The position numbers were made by a program, and so were the translations under genes. Positions 43,399 through 53,167 of a stretch of 64,000 nt of DNA are shown here, in pieces (within the stretch, counting starts at the first letter, position 1; every line of letters starts with the position of its first letter). Origin of the DNA: Rhodobacter sp. (lineage in GTDB: Bacteria > Pseudomonadota > Alphaproteobacteria > Rhodobacterales > Rhodobacteraceae); NCBI GenBank assembly GCA_020637595.1, contig JACKKE010000003.1, positions 186,001 to 250,000 on the forward strand. The letters run 5' to 3'. The notes beneath the pieces are model-generated. The model saw only the letters and a program-made list of their open reading frames with translations, had not been told where the DNA came from and did not search any database.

Positions 43399-44811
43399 TC
43401 AGCCGCGCAGCACGGCGCCGGGGTTGAGGATCCCGTTGGGGTCAAGCGCCGTCTTGATCTGCCGCATCACCTCCAGCGCGACCGGATCGCCATAGCGTTC
43501 CAGATCGCCCACCTTCAGCCGGCCGATCCCGTGTTCGGCGCTGACCGAACCGCCCAGGTCCGCGACCAGCCCGTGCACGGTCTCGATCACAGCCGGGCGC
43601 AGCGCCTCATAAGCGGCGCGGTCGCGGCCGCGAACCGGGAAAAGATTGTAATGCAGGTTGCCGTCACCGACATGGCCAAAGCAGTTGATCCGCATCTCGG
43701 CCAGCCCGGCCAGCGCGGCATCGGCGCGGGCGATGAAAGCGGGCAGATCCGCCAGCGGCACCGAGACGTCGTGGCTGGCGATGGCGCCGATCATCCGGTT
43801 CGCCAGCGGGATCGATTCGCGTAGGCTCCAGAACTGCGCACGCTGCGTCTCGTTCTGGGCGATCACCCCGTCCTCGACCAGCCCGGCCTCGAATGCCTCA
43901 GCCAGCAGTGCCTCGAGTTCCCCGGCCGGGTCGAGCCCCTGCGGCAGGCCGAGGTCGATCAGCACCGACCAGTCGGGCGGCGTGGCAAAGGGTTGGCGGA
44001 CCTGTGGCATCACTTCGGTCAGGAAATGCAGCCCCTGCCCGCTCATCAGTTCGAACCCCGAGATCCCCTCGCCCAGCCGCGCCTGCGCGAGCGCCAGCAA
44101 CTCCAGCGCCGCCGCCGGGTCGCGCACCGCCAGGAAGGCCGCGCCGGTGAGTGCCGGGCGCGGATGCAGGCGCAGGCTGGCGGCGGTGATGACCGTCAGC
44201 GTCCCTTCGGAGCCGACGATCAGATCCTTGAGGTCATAGCCCATGTTGTTCTTGCGCAGCCGTTTCAGCCCGTGGATCACCCGCCCGTCCGCCAGCACCA
44301 GTTCGAGCCCCAGGCATTGTTCGCGCATATTGCCCCAGCGCAAAACGCCGGTGCCGCCCGCGTTGGTGCCCAAAAGCCCGCCGATCCGCGCGCTGCCCTC
44401 AGACCCCAGCGACACCCCAAAGAGCCGCCCCGCCGCCGTGGCCGCCGCCTGCAGATCGACCAGCACGCAGCCCGCCTCGGCCACCGCCACGTTTCCGGCG
44501 GGATCGAGGTCGCGGATGCGGGTCATGCGTTCGAGGGACAGCAGGATCGGCGCGGGGCCCGCGGACATCACCTGCCCACCCACCAGCCCGGTGCCGCCGC
44601 CATAGGGCACCACGCCCACCCGCGCCGCATTGGCCGCGCGCAGCACCGTCGCCACCTCCTCGACGCGGGTCGGGCAGGCCACCGCCGCCGCCTGGCCAAA
44701 ATAGCGCCCGCGCGGTTCCTCGAGATACCGCGGTTCCGGGGCGCGCAGGGTGCCCGGGGGCAGCTGGCCCTCAAGCGCGGCGAGAAAGGCAGGATCGGCG
44801 GGGTTCAACAT
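43399..44811 (-). CDS. FAD-linked oxidoreductase, GlcD/D-2-hydroxyacid dehydrogenase type
   Basis: 470 residues. The PCMH-type FAD domain has VPYGGGTGLVGG, GSEGSARIGGLLGTNAGG and YDLKDLIVGSEGTL, and the C-terminal domain has the metal and active-site signatures HVGDGNLHYN and AEHGIGRLK. The family oxidises D-2-hydroxyacids (D-lactate, glycolate, D-2-hydroxyglutarate); the single-subunit length fits D-2-hydroxyglutarate or D-lactate dehydrogenase. The substrate is uncertain. Its start overlaps the DUF1697 gene end by seven bases, so it is the last gene of a long minus-strand series. Confidence 0.87.
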   Translation of the reverse strand: MLNPADPAFLAALEGQLPPGTLRAPEPRYLEEPRGRYFGQAAAVACPTRVEEVATVLRAANAARVGVVPYGGGTGLVGGQVMSAGPAPILLSLERMTRIRDLDPAGNVAVAEAGCVLVDLQAAATAAGRLFGVSLGSEGSARIGGLLGTNAGGTGVLRWGNMREQCLGLELVLADGRVIHGLKRLRKNNMGYDLKDLIVGSEGTLTVITAASLRLHPRPALTGAAFLAVRDPAAALELLALAQARLGEGISGFELMSGQGLHFLTEVMPQVRQPFATPPDWSVLIDLGLPQGLDPAGELEALLAEAFEAGLVEDGVIAQNETQRAQFWSLRESIPLANRMIGAIASHDVSVPLADLPAFIARADAALAGLAEMRINCFGHVGDGNLHYNLFPVRGRDRAAYEALRPAVIETVHGLVADLGGSVSAEHGIGRLKVGDLERYGDPVALEVMRQIKTALDPNGILNPGAVLRG

Positions 44812-45374
44812 GGGAAACCTCGGGTCGCGGGGGCATGGGTCAGCGCGGCGATGGCCTCGGCCACGCGCTGGTTGCGCATCGTCATCGGCACCTTGAGCAC
44901 CGCCTCGGCCCGGGCGGCCAGTTTTGAGCGGCCGATGCCTGAGGGCGCGTGCAGATAGAAGGCGGCGTCGGTCAGGTGGAACCGTTCGTCCGGGGCGGCC
45001 AATGCCTGCAGGGCGCCAGGGTCGGCCCGGGCGGGGCGCGCCAGAACGCCGATATGGACGGTTGCACCATCGGCGCGGCCAGCCTCGGCAAAGGGGTTGC
45101 CGCCGAGGATCGCGGCCAGCGCCCCGGCCGGCAGAACCATCGCCTCGGGCGTAAAGGGGAACCGCGCGCCGATCGCCGCGGTGATCCGTTCGGCCAACCC
45201 CTCCAGCCCCCCGGGGGCGCGGAACACAGCGTTGCCGCTCTGGATATGGGTGCGGATGTCGGTCAGGCCCAGATCGCCCAGAAGCGCACGCAGATCGGCC
45301 ATCGGCAGCTTGCGGTTGGCGCCCACGTTGACACCGCGCAGCAGCAAGACGCCGACCGGGACGCTATCCGGCAT
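44805..45374 (-). CDS. DUF1697 family protein
   Basis: 189 residues beginning MPDSVPVGVLLLRGVNVGANRK; the LLRGVNVG...MADLR and THIQSGNAVF motifs are diagnostic of DUF1697, a family of unknown function with an RNA-recognition-like fold. The start at 45374 overlaps the RimJ-like gene end by 11 bases. It is soluble, with no signal peptide. It is probably co-transcribed with the acetyltransferase and peptidase upstream. Confidence 0.85.
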   Translation of the reverse strand: MPDSVPVGVLLLRGVNVGANRKLPMADLRALLGDLGLTDIRTHIQSGNAVFRAPGGLEGLAERITAAIGARFPFTPEAMVLPAGALAAILGGNPFAEAGRADGATVHIGVLARPARADPGALQALAAPDERFHLTDAAFYLHAPSGIGRSKLAARAEAVLKVPMTMRNQRVAEAIAALTHAPATRGFPC

Positions 45375-45960
45375 CGGTCCGCCCCCGCCGGTCGCCGCGC
45401 AGGTTCGAATAGAGGACGTGATTGCGCCAGCGCCCGTTGATCTGCAGATAGGATTGCGCGACGCCCTCATACTTGAAGCCGCATTTCTCCAGCACCGCGC
45501 GCGAGGCGGCGTTTTCCGGCAGGCAGGCGGCCTCGATCCGGCTGAGGTCCATCTCGGCGAAGGCGTGGTAAACCAGCGCCTCGATGGCCTCGCGCATATA
45601 GCCCTGCCGGGCAAAGGGCTGGCCGATCCAGTAGCCGATGGTGCCGGCCTGCGCCGGGCCGCGGCGGATGTTGTCGAGGGTGATCGCACCCAGAAGCTGC
45701 TGATCGTTGCGGCGGATCAGGAACAGCGGCAACCCGCTTTGACGTCCGTGCACCCGCGCCGCCCATTGCACCCGTCCGGTGAAATTGCGCCGCGTCAGGT
45801 GGTCGTGGGACCAGACCGGCTCCCACGGGATGAGGAAGCTGGCCGAGGTCTCGCGCAATGCGGTCCACTGGCGGAAGTCGTGGTGCTCGGGCAGGCGCAG
45901 GATCATGCGCTGGGTTTCCAGCTGAAACTTGCGCCGTCCGCCCAGCAACCGCCCCAGCAT
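45364..45960 (-). CDS. RimJ/RimL-type GNAT N-acetyltransferase
   Basis: 198 residues. It fits the ribosomal-protein-alanine acetyltransferase group: LETQRMILRLPEHHDF at the N-terminus, IGYWIGQPFARQGYMREAI (acetyl-CoA motif A) and ENAASRAVLEKCGFKYEG at the end. The true substrate may be a ribosomal protein or another protein terminus; RimJ itself is not asserted. ATG 45960 overlaps the M16 peptidase stop (TGATG); an in-frame GTG one codon earlier is possible. Confidence 0.87.
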   Translation of the reverse strand: MLGRLLGGRRKFQLETQRMILRLPEHHDFRQWTALRETSASFLIPWEPVWSHDHLTRRNFTGRVQWAARVHGRQSGLPLFLIRRNDQQLLGAITLDNIRRGPAQAGTIGYWIGQPFARQGYMREAIEALVYHAFAEMDLSRIEAACLPENAASRAVLEKCGFKYEGVAQSYLQINGRWRNHVLYSNLRGDRRGRTDAG

Positions 45961-47219
45961 CACGCCGCCAGCCTTTCGCGCAGCGCCTCCAGCGAGGGCG
46001 CCGCCGAGACCGGGCCATAGAGCGCGGCGCTGAGCCGGGCCTCGCTGGCGACGCGTTCGGCATAGGCGTGGATCGCCGGCAGGTCGACCGCGTCGATCTT
46101 GTCGATGGTCTCGGACAGGCTGGGCACCCGACCCCAGATCGACAGCAGCCGCGCCAGACGCTCGGCGCGGCTCGACGGGCTTTCGAGCCCCATCAGCAAC
46201 CCCGCCTTCATCTGCGTGCGCGCCCGTGCCACTTCGGCCTCGGTCATGTCCTCGGTCGCGCGGCGCAATTCGTCGATGGTCAGATTGGCCAGCGCCGCGA
46301 CGTCCTCGGCCCCGGTGCCGGCATAGATGGTGATCGAGCCGGTATCCTCATGCGCGCCGGCCTGGGCGAAGGTGGTATAGCACAGGCCGCGTTCCTCGCG
46401 CAGTTTCTGGAACAGACGCGAGGACATGCCGCCGCCCAGAACGCTGGCATAGATCTGCGCGGTGAAAAGGTCGGGATCACGGTAGGCCGGGCCCTCGATC
46501 GCCAGCGCGAAATGCGCCTGTTCCAGCGTCTTGACCTCGCGCCGTTCGCCGCAGTGGAAGCGCGCGGGTTCGGCGGCGGGCATCGTCAGGGCAGGCAGTT
46601 GGCCGAACAGCGTCTCGGCCAGCGCGACCAGCTTATCGTGGTGCACCGCGCCCGAGGCCGCGAGGATCATCTGCCCCGGCCCGTAATGGCCGCCGACGAA
46701 GCCGCGCAGATCCCCCGCGTCATAGCGCGAAATCTGCCCCGACGGGCCCAGGATCGGCCGCCCCAGCGCCTGCTCGGGATAGGCGGCCTCTTGCAGCCAG
46801 TCAAAGATCACGTCGTCGGGCGTGTCCAGCGCCTGACCGATCTCCTGCAGGATCACATGGCGCTCGACCTCGATCTCGCGCGCGTCAAAGGCCGGGTTCA
46901 GGACGATATCCGCGATCACATCCAGCGCCAGCGGCACGTCGTTTTCCAGGACGCGCGCGTAATAGGCGGTCATCTCGCGGCTGGTATAGGCGTTGATATA
47001 GCCGCCCACATCCTCGATTTCCTCGGCGATCTGCAGGGCGCTGCGCCGCGCCGTGCCCTTGAACGCCATGTGTTCGAGGAAATGCGCGATGCCGTTTTCC
47101 TCGGCGCGCTCATGGCGGGCGCCGGCGGTCACCCAGATCCCGACCGAGGCCGAGGCCAGGCCCGGCATGGGTTCGGAGACGATGCGAAAGCCGTTGGGCA
47201 GCGTGGTCAGCCGATGCAT
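45960..47219 (-). CDS. M16-family zinc peptidase (mitochondrial processing peptidase-like)
   Basis: 419 residues with the inverted zinc motif HFLEH (His46, Glu49, His50) and the downstream metal-ligand Glu in the VERHVILQEI helix. Two M16 half-domains are present (about 1-200 and 210-415). The protein is close to alphaproteobacterial peptidases related to the mitochondrial processing peptidase beta subunit. Its substrate in bacteria is unclear. ATG 47219 overlaps the thrC stop by one base, and the gene order thrC-M16-GNAT is conserved in the group. Confidence 0.9.
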   Translation of the reverse strand: MHRLTTLPNGFRIVSEPMPGLASASVGIWVTAGARHERAEENGIAHFLEHMAFKGTARRSALQIAEEIEDVGGYINAYTSREMTAYYARVLENDVPLALDVIADIVLNPAFDAREIEVERHVILQEIGQALDTPDDVIFDWLQEAAYPEQALGRPILGPSGQISRYDAGDLRGFVGGHYGPGQMILAASGAVHHDKLVALAETLFGQLPALTMPAAEPARFHCGERREVKTLEQAHFALAIEGPAYRDPDLFTAQIYASVLGGGMSSRLFQKLREERGLCYTTFAQAGAHEDTGSITIYAGTGAEDVAALANLTIDELRRATEDMTEAEVARARTQMKAGLLMGLESPSSRAERLARLLSIWGRVPSLSETIDKIDAVDLPAIHAYAERVASEARLSAALYGPVSAAPSLEALRERLAA

Positions 47220-48607
47220 CAGGCGCCCGTTCGTTCGAGGATCAGCGCCTGCAGCGCCTGCCGGTCGTTGGCCATGCGCGTCACGCGCTCGGTCCGCTCG
47301 AACAGATCGGCCATGCGCGGCGGCAGGCCCGGGCGAACACCGGTCGCGGCCTCGACCGCGTCGGGGAACTTGGCCGGGTGGGCGGTGGCCAGCGTGATCA
47401 TCGGCGTGGCGCCCAGATGCTGTTCGCCCACCGCGACGCCGACCGCCGAATGCGGGCACAAGAGTTCCCCCGAGGCGCTCAGCGTGCGGGCGATTTCGGC
47501 GCGGGTCTCGTCCTCGCTGACACGGCCCGAGGCGAAAACCTCGCGCAGGGCCTGCAGCGCGCCCTGGCTGACGGTGAAGGCGCCCTGCGCCTTCAGCTCA
47601 TCCATCAGCTGCGCCACCGCCGCCCCGTCGCGGCCGTAGGCGTCGAACAGCGCGCGTTCGAAGTTCGAACTGACCTGAATGTCCATCGACGGCGAGATTG
47701 ACGGATGAACGCTTTCGGTCTGGTAAACGCCGGTCGTCAGGCAGCGGTGCAGGATGTCGTTCTGGTTGGTGGCGATCACCAGTTGCTCGATCGGCAGGCC
47801 CATCTTGCGGGCGATATAGCCGGCAAAGATGTCCCCGAAATTGCCGGTGGGCACTGTGAAGCTGACCAGGCGGTGCGGCGCGCCCAGGCTGACCGCGGCG
47901 CTGAAGTAATAGACCACCTGCGCCAGAACCCGCGCCCAGTTGATGCTGTTGACCCCGGCCAGCCGCACCCGGTCGCGGAAGGCGAAGTCGTTGAACATGT
48001 CCTTCAACAGGCCCTGACAGGTGTCGAAATCGCCATCGACGGCAATCGCGTGGACGTTCGCATCCGCCGGGGTCGTCATCTGACGGCGCTGCACTTCGCT
48101 GACCCGGCCGTGCGGGAAGAGGATGAACACATCGACATTCGAGAGGCCGCGGAAGGCCTCGATCGCCGCCGAACCGGTATCGCCCGAGGTCGCGCCGACG
48201 ATCGTCACCCGGTCGCCCGACCGGCTGAGCGAGGCCTGGAACAGCTGGCCGATCAGCTGCATGGCGAAGTCCTTGAAGGCCAGCGTCGGGCCGTGGAACA
48301 GTTCCAGCAGGAAATGGTTCGGCGCCAGCTGCTTCAACGGCGCGCGCGCGGCATGGCCAAAGCCCGCATAGGCCTGCGCGATCAGTGCCTTGAACTGGTC
48401 ATCGGTGAAGGTGTCGCCAATGAAGGGCTGCATCACCCGGAACGCGATCTCCTCATAGCTGAGGCCGGCCAGCGCGGCGATCTCGGCCGGGGTCATCACC
48501 GGCACGGTTTCGGGGACATAGAGCCCGCCATCGCGCGCCAGCCCGGTCAGCATCGCCTGTTCAAAGGTCAGAACGGGCGCAGAGCCCCGCGTCGAAATGT
48601 AGTGCAT
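47219..48607 (-). CDS. thrC: Threonine synthase
   Basis: 462 residues, PLP-dependent, converting O-phosphohomoserine to threonine. PLP-binding Lys112 is in LAFKDFAMQ; GATSGDTGSAAIEAFRG binds phosphate and VPTGNFGDIFAGY is the second cofactor loop. The length and N-terminus MHYISTRG are those of the long proteobacterial (class I fungal-like) form. It follows surf1 by ten bases, which makes it part of the cytochrome oxidase transcription unit by position, an association with no metabolic logic but seen widely in Rhodobacteraceae. Confidence 0.95.
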   Translation of the reverse strand: MHYISTRGSAPVLTFEQAMLTGLARDGGLYVPETVPVMTPAEIAALAGLSYEEIAFRVMQPFIGDTFTDDQFKALIAQAYAGFGHAARAPLKQLAPNHFLLELFHGPTLAFKDFAMQLIGQLFQASLSRSGDRVTIVGATSGDTGSAAIEAFRGLSNVDVFILFPHGRVSEVQRRQMTTPADANVHAIAVDGDFDTCQGLLKDMFNDFAFRDRVRLAGVNSINWARVLAQVVYYFSAAVSLGAPHRLVSFTVPTGNFGDIFAGYIARKMGLPIEQLVIATNQNDILHRCLTTGVYQTESVHPSISPSMDIQVSSNFERALFDAYGRDGAAVAQLMDELKAQGAFTVSQGALQALREVFASGRVSEDETRAEIARTLSASGELLCPHSAVGVAVGEQHLGATPMITLATAHPAKFPDAVEAATGVRPGLPPRMADLFERTERVTRMANDRQALQALILERTGA

Positions 48608-48617
48608 GCATAAGTCC

Positions 48618-49295
48618 TCAGGCCGTCTGGCGCCTGATACGCCACAGCAGGGCGATTGTCATCACCGCCCAGACCGCCGCCAGCATAAACCAGGTCAATG
48701 CGTATTCCAGATGGTCATTCTTGATGCCGGCGGTGTCGATCGGCAGCGTGAGCAGCGGGCTGGCGGCGGCGCTGTCGTGGCGGGCGACGATCAACAAAGG
48801 CTCGGCGTGCAGATAATCGGCGATGGGCGCGGGATCGCGCGCGAACCACAGGCCGCGGGCCATGTCGGGCGCGGGCGTGTAGCTGTCCGAATCGGCGGGC
48901 CAGTCGAGGTTGCCGGTGACGGTGACGCCCTCGGCCACCAGCGGCACATCACCGCGCCGGGCCTCGGGGACATAGCCACGGTCGACCAGCAGGCGGCGGC
49001 CGTCGGGCGTTTCCAGCACCGCGATCAGGCGCGAGCCGGGGCCGGCCTCGCGGTGGCTCGACAGCACGTCGACCACCTCGCCGGTAAAGCGCCCCGCGAC
49101 GGTGACCGGCAGGAAGCGGTCGCGCTCAGGGTTCGGGTCGGCAGGGACCGGCACCGGGTCGCGGTGGATGCGATCCTCGATCGAGGCGATCAGCGCCAGT
49201 TTCCAGTCCAGCCGAGACAGCTGCCAGAACCCCAGCGACAGCAGGATCGCCACGCCGACCACCCCGAAAATGCCCGCTCCGATCAACCGGCCCAT
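48618..49295 (-). CDS. surf1: SURF1 family cytochrome oxidase assembly protein
   Basis: 225 residues with one membrane helix at each end (about 3-22 and 200-218) and a periplasmic domain with FLPVTVAGRF and LLVDRGYVP motifs, as in Surf1/Shy1. It assists insertion of heme a into subunit I of aa3-type oxidase. The ATG at 49295 places the first helix at the N-terminus. It lies 72 bases downstream of ctaE and just upstream of thrC. Confidence 0.9.
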   Translation of the reverse strand: MGRLIGAGIFGVVGVAILLSLGFWQLSRLDWKLALIASIEDRIHRDPVPVPADPNPERDRFLPVTVAGRFTGEVVDVLSSHREAGPGSRLIAVLETPDGRRLLVDRGYVPEARRGDVPLVAEGVTVTGNLDWPADSDSYTPAPDMARGLWFARDPAPIADYLHAEPLLIVARHDSAAASPLLTLPIDTAGIKNDHLEYALTWFMLAAVWAVMTIALLWRIRRQTA

Positions 49296-49367
49296 GCCGT
49301 TCCCTCCGACCGCAAAAGATACGGGGGGCACATAGCCCCCCGCACCGCATTCAGCAAGCCAGCCCGG

Positions 49368-50177
49368 TCAGACGCCAGAGCTGCCCCAGACGTAGATCGC
49401 GGCAAAGAGGAACAGCCAGACCACGTCAACGAAGTGCCAATACCAGGCGGCGGCTTCGAAGCCGACGTGACGCTCGGGGGTGAAGTGACCCGCGCGCACC
49501 CGCAGATAGCAGATGAACAGGAAGATCGTGCCGATGATCACATGCGCGCCGTGGAAGCCGGTCGCCATGAAGAAGTTGGCGCCATAGATGTTACCGGCGA
49601 AACCAAAGCCCGCGTGGCTGTATTCATAGCCCTGCAGGAAGGTGAAGATCACGCCCAGGCCGACGGCCAACAGCAGACCGGTCTGCACATCCTTGCGGTT
49701 GTTTTCATGCACCAGGGCGTGGTGCGCCCAGGTCGCGGCACAGCCCGACAGCAGCAGGATCAGCGTGTTCATCAGCGGCAGGTGCCAGGGGTCGAACAGC
49801 TCGACGCCCGCCGGCGGCCAGGTGCCGTCGATCGCCGGCGATTGCGGCCCCATCGGATAGAGCGCGTGCTTGAAGAAGCTCCAGAACCAGGCGGCGAAGA
49901 ACATCACTTCGGAAATGATGAACAGGATGAAGCCATAGCGCAGGCCGATCACGACGACCGGGGTGTGGTCGCCCGAGTGGCTTTCCTTCACCACGTCCGA
50001 CCACCAGGCGAACATCGTGTAGAGGACGCCGACCAGGCCGATCAGGAAGCCCCAGGGCCCCATGTCGTGCATCCAGAAGATCGCCCCCGCCAGCATGACG
50101 AACGCCGAGACCGCGCCCGTGAAGGGCCAGATCGACGGCGGCAGGATGTGGTAGTCATGGTTCTTTGCGTGCGCCAT
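49368..50177 (-). CDS. ctaE: Cytochrome c oxidase subunit III
   Basis: 269 residues with seven membrane helices. [36 protein letters not shown] and the terminal [14 protein letters not shown] are signature segments of COX3 of aa3-type oxidases. Subunit III stabilises the catalytic subunit and binds phospholipid. The start at 50177 fits the Paracoccus/Rhodobacter N-terminus. Catalytic subunit I (ctaD) is not in the window, which is normal for this operon structure. Confidence 0.95.
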   Translation of the reverse strand: MAHAKNHDYHILPPSIWPFTGAVSAFVMLAGAIFWMHDMGPWGFLIGLVGVLYTMFAWWSDVVKESHSGDHTPVVVIGLRYGFILFIISEVMFFAAWFWSFFKHALYPMGPQSPAIDGTWPPAGVELFDPWHLPLMNTLILLLSGCAATWAHHALVHENNRKDVQTGLLLAVGLGVIFTFLQGYEYSHAGFGFAGNIYGANFFMATGFHGAHVIIGTIFLFICYLRVRAGHFTPERHVGFEAAAWYWHFVDVVWLFLFAAIYVWGSSGV

Positions 50178-50259
50178 GGTGTGTTCCCTCAGTCTTTCCC
50201 GTTTTTTGCCGCTTGCGCGGTCCTTTCCCTGTGACGCCCGGCGGACCGGGCCCCGGATC

Positions 50260-50844
50260 TCAGTTTGTCCCCACCTCGGCCTGCGCCGCGCCTTCGGGCA
50301 GTTCAGAGCGATGGAAGGTGTAGGACAAGGTAATGGTGGTGATCCCCTCGGCGATCGCATCGGCGTCGTTGACGATCTCGGGGTCGACAAAGAAGGTGAC
50401 CGGCATCAGCACCCGCTCGCCGGGCTGCAGCACCTGCAGATCGAAGCAGAAGCAGGCGATCTTGTTGAAATACGCCCCGGCGTAGAACGGCGTGACGTTA
50501 TAGCTGGCGGTGCCGGCGATCACTTCGTTGGTCGGGTTGTAGGCCTCGTAGAAGGCGATGCCGGTGTCGCCGATGCGAAGATCCATCGTGCGCTCGACCG
50601 GGTGGAACTCCCACGGGAAGCCGCGCTCGACGCCCGCGTCAAAGCGGATCTGCACGGTCCGGTCCAGAATCACGTCCGAGCCGCGTTCGGCCACCTGGGT
50701 GGTGCCGCCGAAACCGGTCACGCGGCAGAACCAGTTATAGGCCGGGATCGCCGCCCAGGCCAAAGCGCCCATCACCAGCACGACGACCACGGTCATCGTG
50801 GCGGTGCGGCCGACACCGTCAAGACTGCGCCACCAGCGGATCAT
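50260..50844 (-). CDS. ctaG: Cytochrome c oxidase assembly protein CtaG (Cox11 family)
   Basis: 194 residues: one N-terminal membrane anchor (about 14-35) and a periplasmic immunoglobulin-like domain bearing the copper-binding CFCFDLQ (about residue 131). It delivers copper to the CuB site of subunit I. It overlaps the preceding small gene by four bases and lies 82 bases upstream of ctaE. Length and motif are normal. Confidence 0.95.
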   Translation of the reverse strand: MIRWWRSLDGVGRTATMTVVVVLVMGALAWAAIPAYNWFCRVTGFGGTTQVAERGSDVILDRTVQIRFDAGVERGFPWEFHPVERTMDLRIGDTGIAFYEAYNPTNEVIAGTASYNVTPFYAGAYFNKIACFCFDLQVLQPGERVLMPVTFFVDPEIVNDADAIAEGITTITLSYTFHRSELPEGAAQAEVGTN

Positions 50845-51044
50845 CGGTTCGCCCCCGGAATGCGCGCGTCGGGGTCCATTTCGATCCGATAGGTATGGTC
50901 GAAGCCCTGCATCTGGCTGCCCTGCTGCACCTTGGCGATGGTCAGCCCGAAAACCAGCGCGATGAACGCGCCCAGCGTCAGGCCCAGGCCCAGGTTACGG
51001 CCCCAGCGGCGCTTGTGCAGTTCGTGCTCCTGCGTCAGCGGCAT
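50841..51044 (-). CDS. Small membrane protein of the cta operon
   Basis: 67 residues: a charged N-terminus ([17 protein letters not shown]), one membrane helix (about 18-40, [19 protein letters not shown]) and a short polar tail. It sits between ctaB and ctaG and overlaps ctaG by four bases, matching the small uncharacterised ORF found at this place in Paracoccus and Rhodobacter cta operons (sometimes called CoxF-like). It is probably an oxidase assembly factor by position. No motif defines its activity. Confidence 0.75.
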   Translation of the reverse strand: MPLTQEHELHKRRWGRNLGLGLTLGAFIALVFGLTIAKVQQGSQMQGFDHTYRIEMDPDARIPGANR

Positions 51045-51045
51045 C

Positions 51046-52005
51046 TCAGAACCCCCATCCCAGATGGCGTGCCAGCGCGTCGGCCCACGGCGTCGCCTCG
51101 ACCAGGAAGGCGGCGAAATGGCCAAACAGATAGGCCAGCGACAGGGCAAAGAATTTCTTCTCGACCGCGTATTTGTCGGCGGTCGCGGCCTCTTCGGGGC
51201 GGCGCCAGATGCGCCAGGCGCCAATCAGGAACAGCGCGTTCAGGACCAGCGACACCGCCAGATAGATCGGCCCGCCGATCGAGGTGAAGGCCGCGCCCAC
51301 CGCCACCGGCACCAGCGCGACGGTATAGACCAGGATGTGCGCGCGCGTCACCTTGCGGCCGTGGGTCACGGTCAGCATCGGCACCCGGGCCTTGGTGTAG
51401 TCGTCGTTCATAAACAGCGCCAGCGCCCAGAAATGGGGCGGCGTCCACATGAAGATGACCATGAACATCAGCACCGCTTCCAGGCTGATGTGCCCGGTTG
51501 CCGCGACCCAGCCGATCATCGGCGGGAAGGCACCCGAGGCACCGCCGATGACGATGTTCTGCGGCGTCGACCGCTTCAGCCACATCGTGTAGACGACGGC
51601 GTAAAAGAAGATGGTGAAGGCCAGCAGGCCCGCGGCCAGCCAGTTGGCGGCCAGGCCCAGCATCACCACGCTGATCCCCGACAGCGCCAGGCCCAGGCCC
51701 AGCGCCTCGCCCGGTGCGACCGAGCCCGAAGGAACCGGACGGCCGGCGGTGCGGCGCATCACGCGGTCGATATCGGCATCCCACCACATGTTCAGCGCCC
51801 CCGAGGCCCCGGCCCCCAGCGCGATGAAGATGATCGCGGCCAGCGCCTCGACCGGGTGCGGGCGCACCGGCGCGACCAGCAGGCCGACCATCGCGGTGAA
51901 CACCACGAGCGACATCACGCGGGGTTTCAGAAGCTGGACATAGTCGCGGAACCCGGCGTCGCCGGTTCCTTCGCGTCCCGTCATGTCAGCGCGGATATCG
52001 CTCAT
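51046..52005 (-). CDS. ctaB: Protoheme IX farnesyltransferase (heme O synthase)
   Basis: 319-residue polytopic membrane protein of the UbiA family. It attaches a farnesyl group to heme b to give heme o, the precursor of heme a. The first polyprenyl-diphosphate-binding motif [15 protein letters not shown] is present, and the second loop has [11 protein letters not shown]. It lies 62 bases after ctaC, with the small gene immediately downstream. Length is normal. Confidence 0.95.
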   Translation of the reverse strand: MSDIRADMTGREGTGDAGFRDYVQLLKPRVMSLVVFTAMVGLLVAPVRPHPVEALAAIIFIALGAGASGALNMWWDADIDRVMRRTAGRPVPSGSVAPGEALGLGLALSGISVVMLGLAANWLAAGLLAFTIFFYAVVYTMWLKRSTPQNIVIGGASGAFPPMIGWVAATGHISLEAVLMFMVIFMWTPPHFWALALFMNDDYTKARVPMLTVTHGRKVTRAHILVYTVALVPVAVGAAFTSIGGPIYLAVSLVLNALFLIGAWRIWRRPEEAATADKYAVEKKFFALSLAYLFGHFAAFLVEATPWADALARHLGWGF

Positions 52006-52067
52006 GGAGCCCTCGAAGTCTGCAGGTGCCGCGCCGGAGGTTCCCCGCGCGGCACCCGTGCGTCAGG

Positions 52068-52940
52068 TCACTGGTTCGCGGCCAGCTGAACGGTAGCGTC
52101 GTAGCCCGGCGCGGCGGCCAGGTTCTCGGCGCCCTGCTCCTGCAGCCAGGCGACATAGTCGGCCTCGGGCACGGCGCGGATCACGATCGGCATATAGGCG
52201 TGGCCGTTGCCGCACAGTTCCGAGCACTGACCGAAGTAGATGCCGGGCTCGTCGACGTTGAACCACAGCTGCGCCAGGCGACCCGGAACGGCGTCCTGCT
52301 TGACGCCGAAGGCGGGCACGGTCCACGAGTGGATCACGTCCGAACCGGTCACCTGCATCACGATGTTGCGGCCCACCGGCACGACGACCTGGGTGTCGGT
52401 CGCCAGCAGGTAGTGGCGCGGCTCGTAGCCATACTGCTCCAGCTCGTCACGCTCGAGGACATAGCTCGAGAATTCGAGGTTGTGGTCGACGTATTCGTAG
52501 CCCCAATACCACTGGTAACCGGTCACCTTGATGGTCACATCGGCCTGCGGGATCGTCTGCTGGTGGAACAGCGCCGGCACGGTGAAGGTGCCGATAAAGA
52601 TCAGGATGAAGATCGGCAGGATGGTCCAGGCGATCTCCAGCGGCGAGTTGTGCGTGAAGCGCGAGGGCGTCGGATTCACACGGCGGTTGTGGAAGACGAT
52701 GACCCACAGCAGCAGCACGCAGACGAAGATGGTGATCACGGTGATGATCCACATCAGCATGCCGTCGATCATGTGGCTTTCGGTCGCCAGCGAGGTCGCG
52801 GCCTGCTGCAGGTGCCAGCCGCCGTCGATGGGTTCGCCGCGGAACGGCACCTCCTGCGCGGAGGCCTGCCCGGCGAGCAGCGCCAGCAGAGCACCGCCCA
52901 GACCAGCGGATGCACGGGTGAGGTCTTTGAAAAGATACAT
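52068..52940 (-). CDS. ctaC: Cytochrome c oxidase subunit II
   Basis: 290 residues: a signal sequence (to about residue 28), two membrane helices (about 60-85 and 100-125) and a periplasmic cupredoxin domain with the CuA ligands in CSELCGNGH plus a downstream Met (around residue 240). GYQWYWGYEY forms the aromatic electron-entry region. The subunit accepts electrons from cytochrome c. The ATG at 52940 begins the Paracoccus-like leader MYLFKDLTR. It heads the operon; a sequence matching the FNR consensus lies 173 bases upstream. Confidence 0.95.
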   Translation of the reverse strand: MYLFKDLTRASAGLGGALLALLAGQASAQEVPFRGEPIDGGWHLQQAATSLATESHMIDGMLMWIITVITIFVCVLLLWVIVFHNRRVNPTPSRFTHNSPLEIAWTILPIFILIFIGTFTVPALFHQQTIPQADVTIKVTGYQWYWGYEYVDHNLEFSSYVLERDELEQYGYEPRHYLLATDTQVVVPVGRNIVMQVTGSDVIHSWTVPAFGVKQDAVPGRLAQLWFNVDEPGIYFGQCSELCGNGHAYMPIVIRAVPEADYVAWLQEQGAENLAAAPGYDATVQLAANQ

Positions 52941-53112
52941 CTTGTGTTCCCGTTTTTTACGCGGCCATTCGACCGTCATTGTCCCCCGCCGCTGTCCAGG
53001 GCGCAGGGCAGCCAGCTGCCCGCGCCGCGCAGAAATCGGCGGTTTCCCTCTTTCCTAAAATCATATTAGCATCGCCAGAACAAGCCAAACCAATGCGTCA
53101 GGTTGACGCCAC

Positions 53113-53126
53113 TTGATTTAGGTCAA
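53113..53126. promoter_or_regulatory. FNR/FnrL-type binding site between ctaC and tldD
   Basis: TTGAT-TTAG-GTCAA matches the consensus TTGAT-N4-ATCAA at nine of ten specified positions and the core TTGA-N6-TCAA exactly. It lies 41 bases before the tldD ATG and 172 before the ctaC start in a 227-base divergent region. Oxygen-dependent control by FnrL of the aa3 oxidase operon would make physiological sense. Which gene it controls is inference. Confidence 0.55.
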
Positions 53127-53167
53127 AGACGCACCGACGTCCGCGCAGCCGCCTCGAAAGGAAAACC

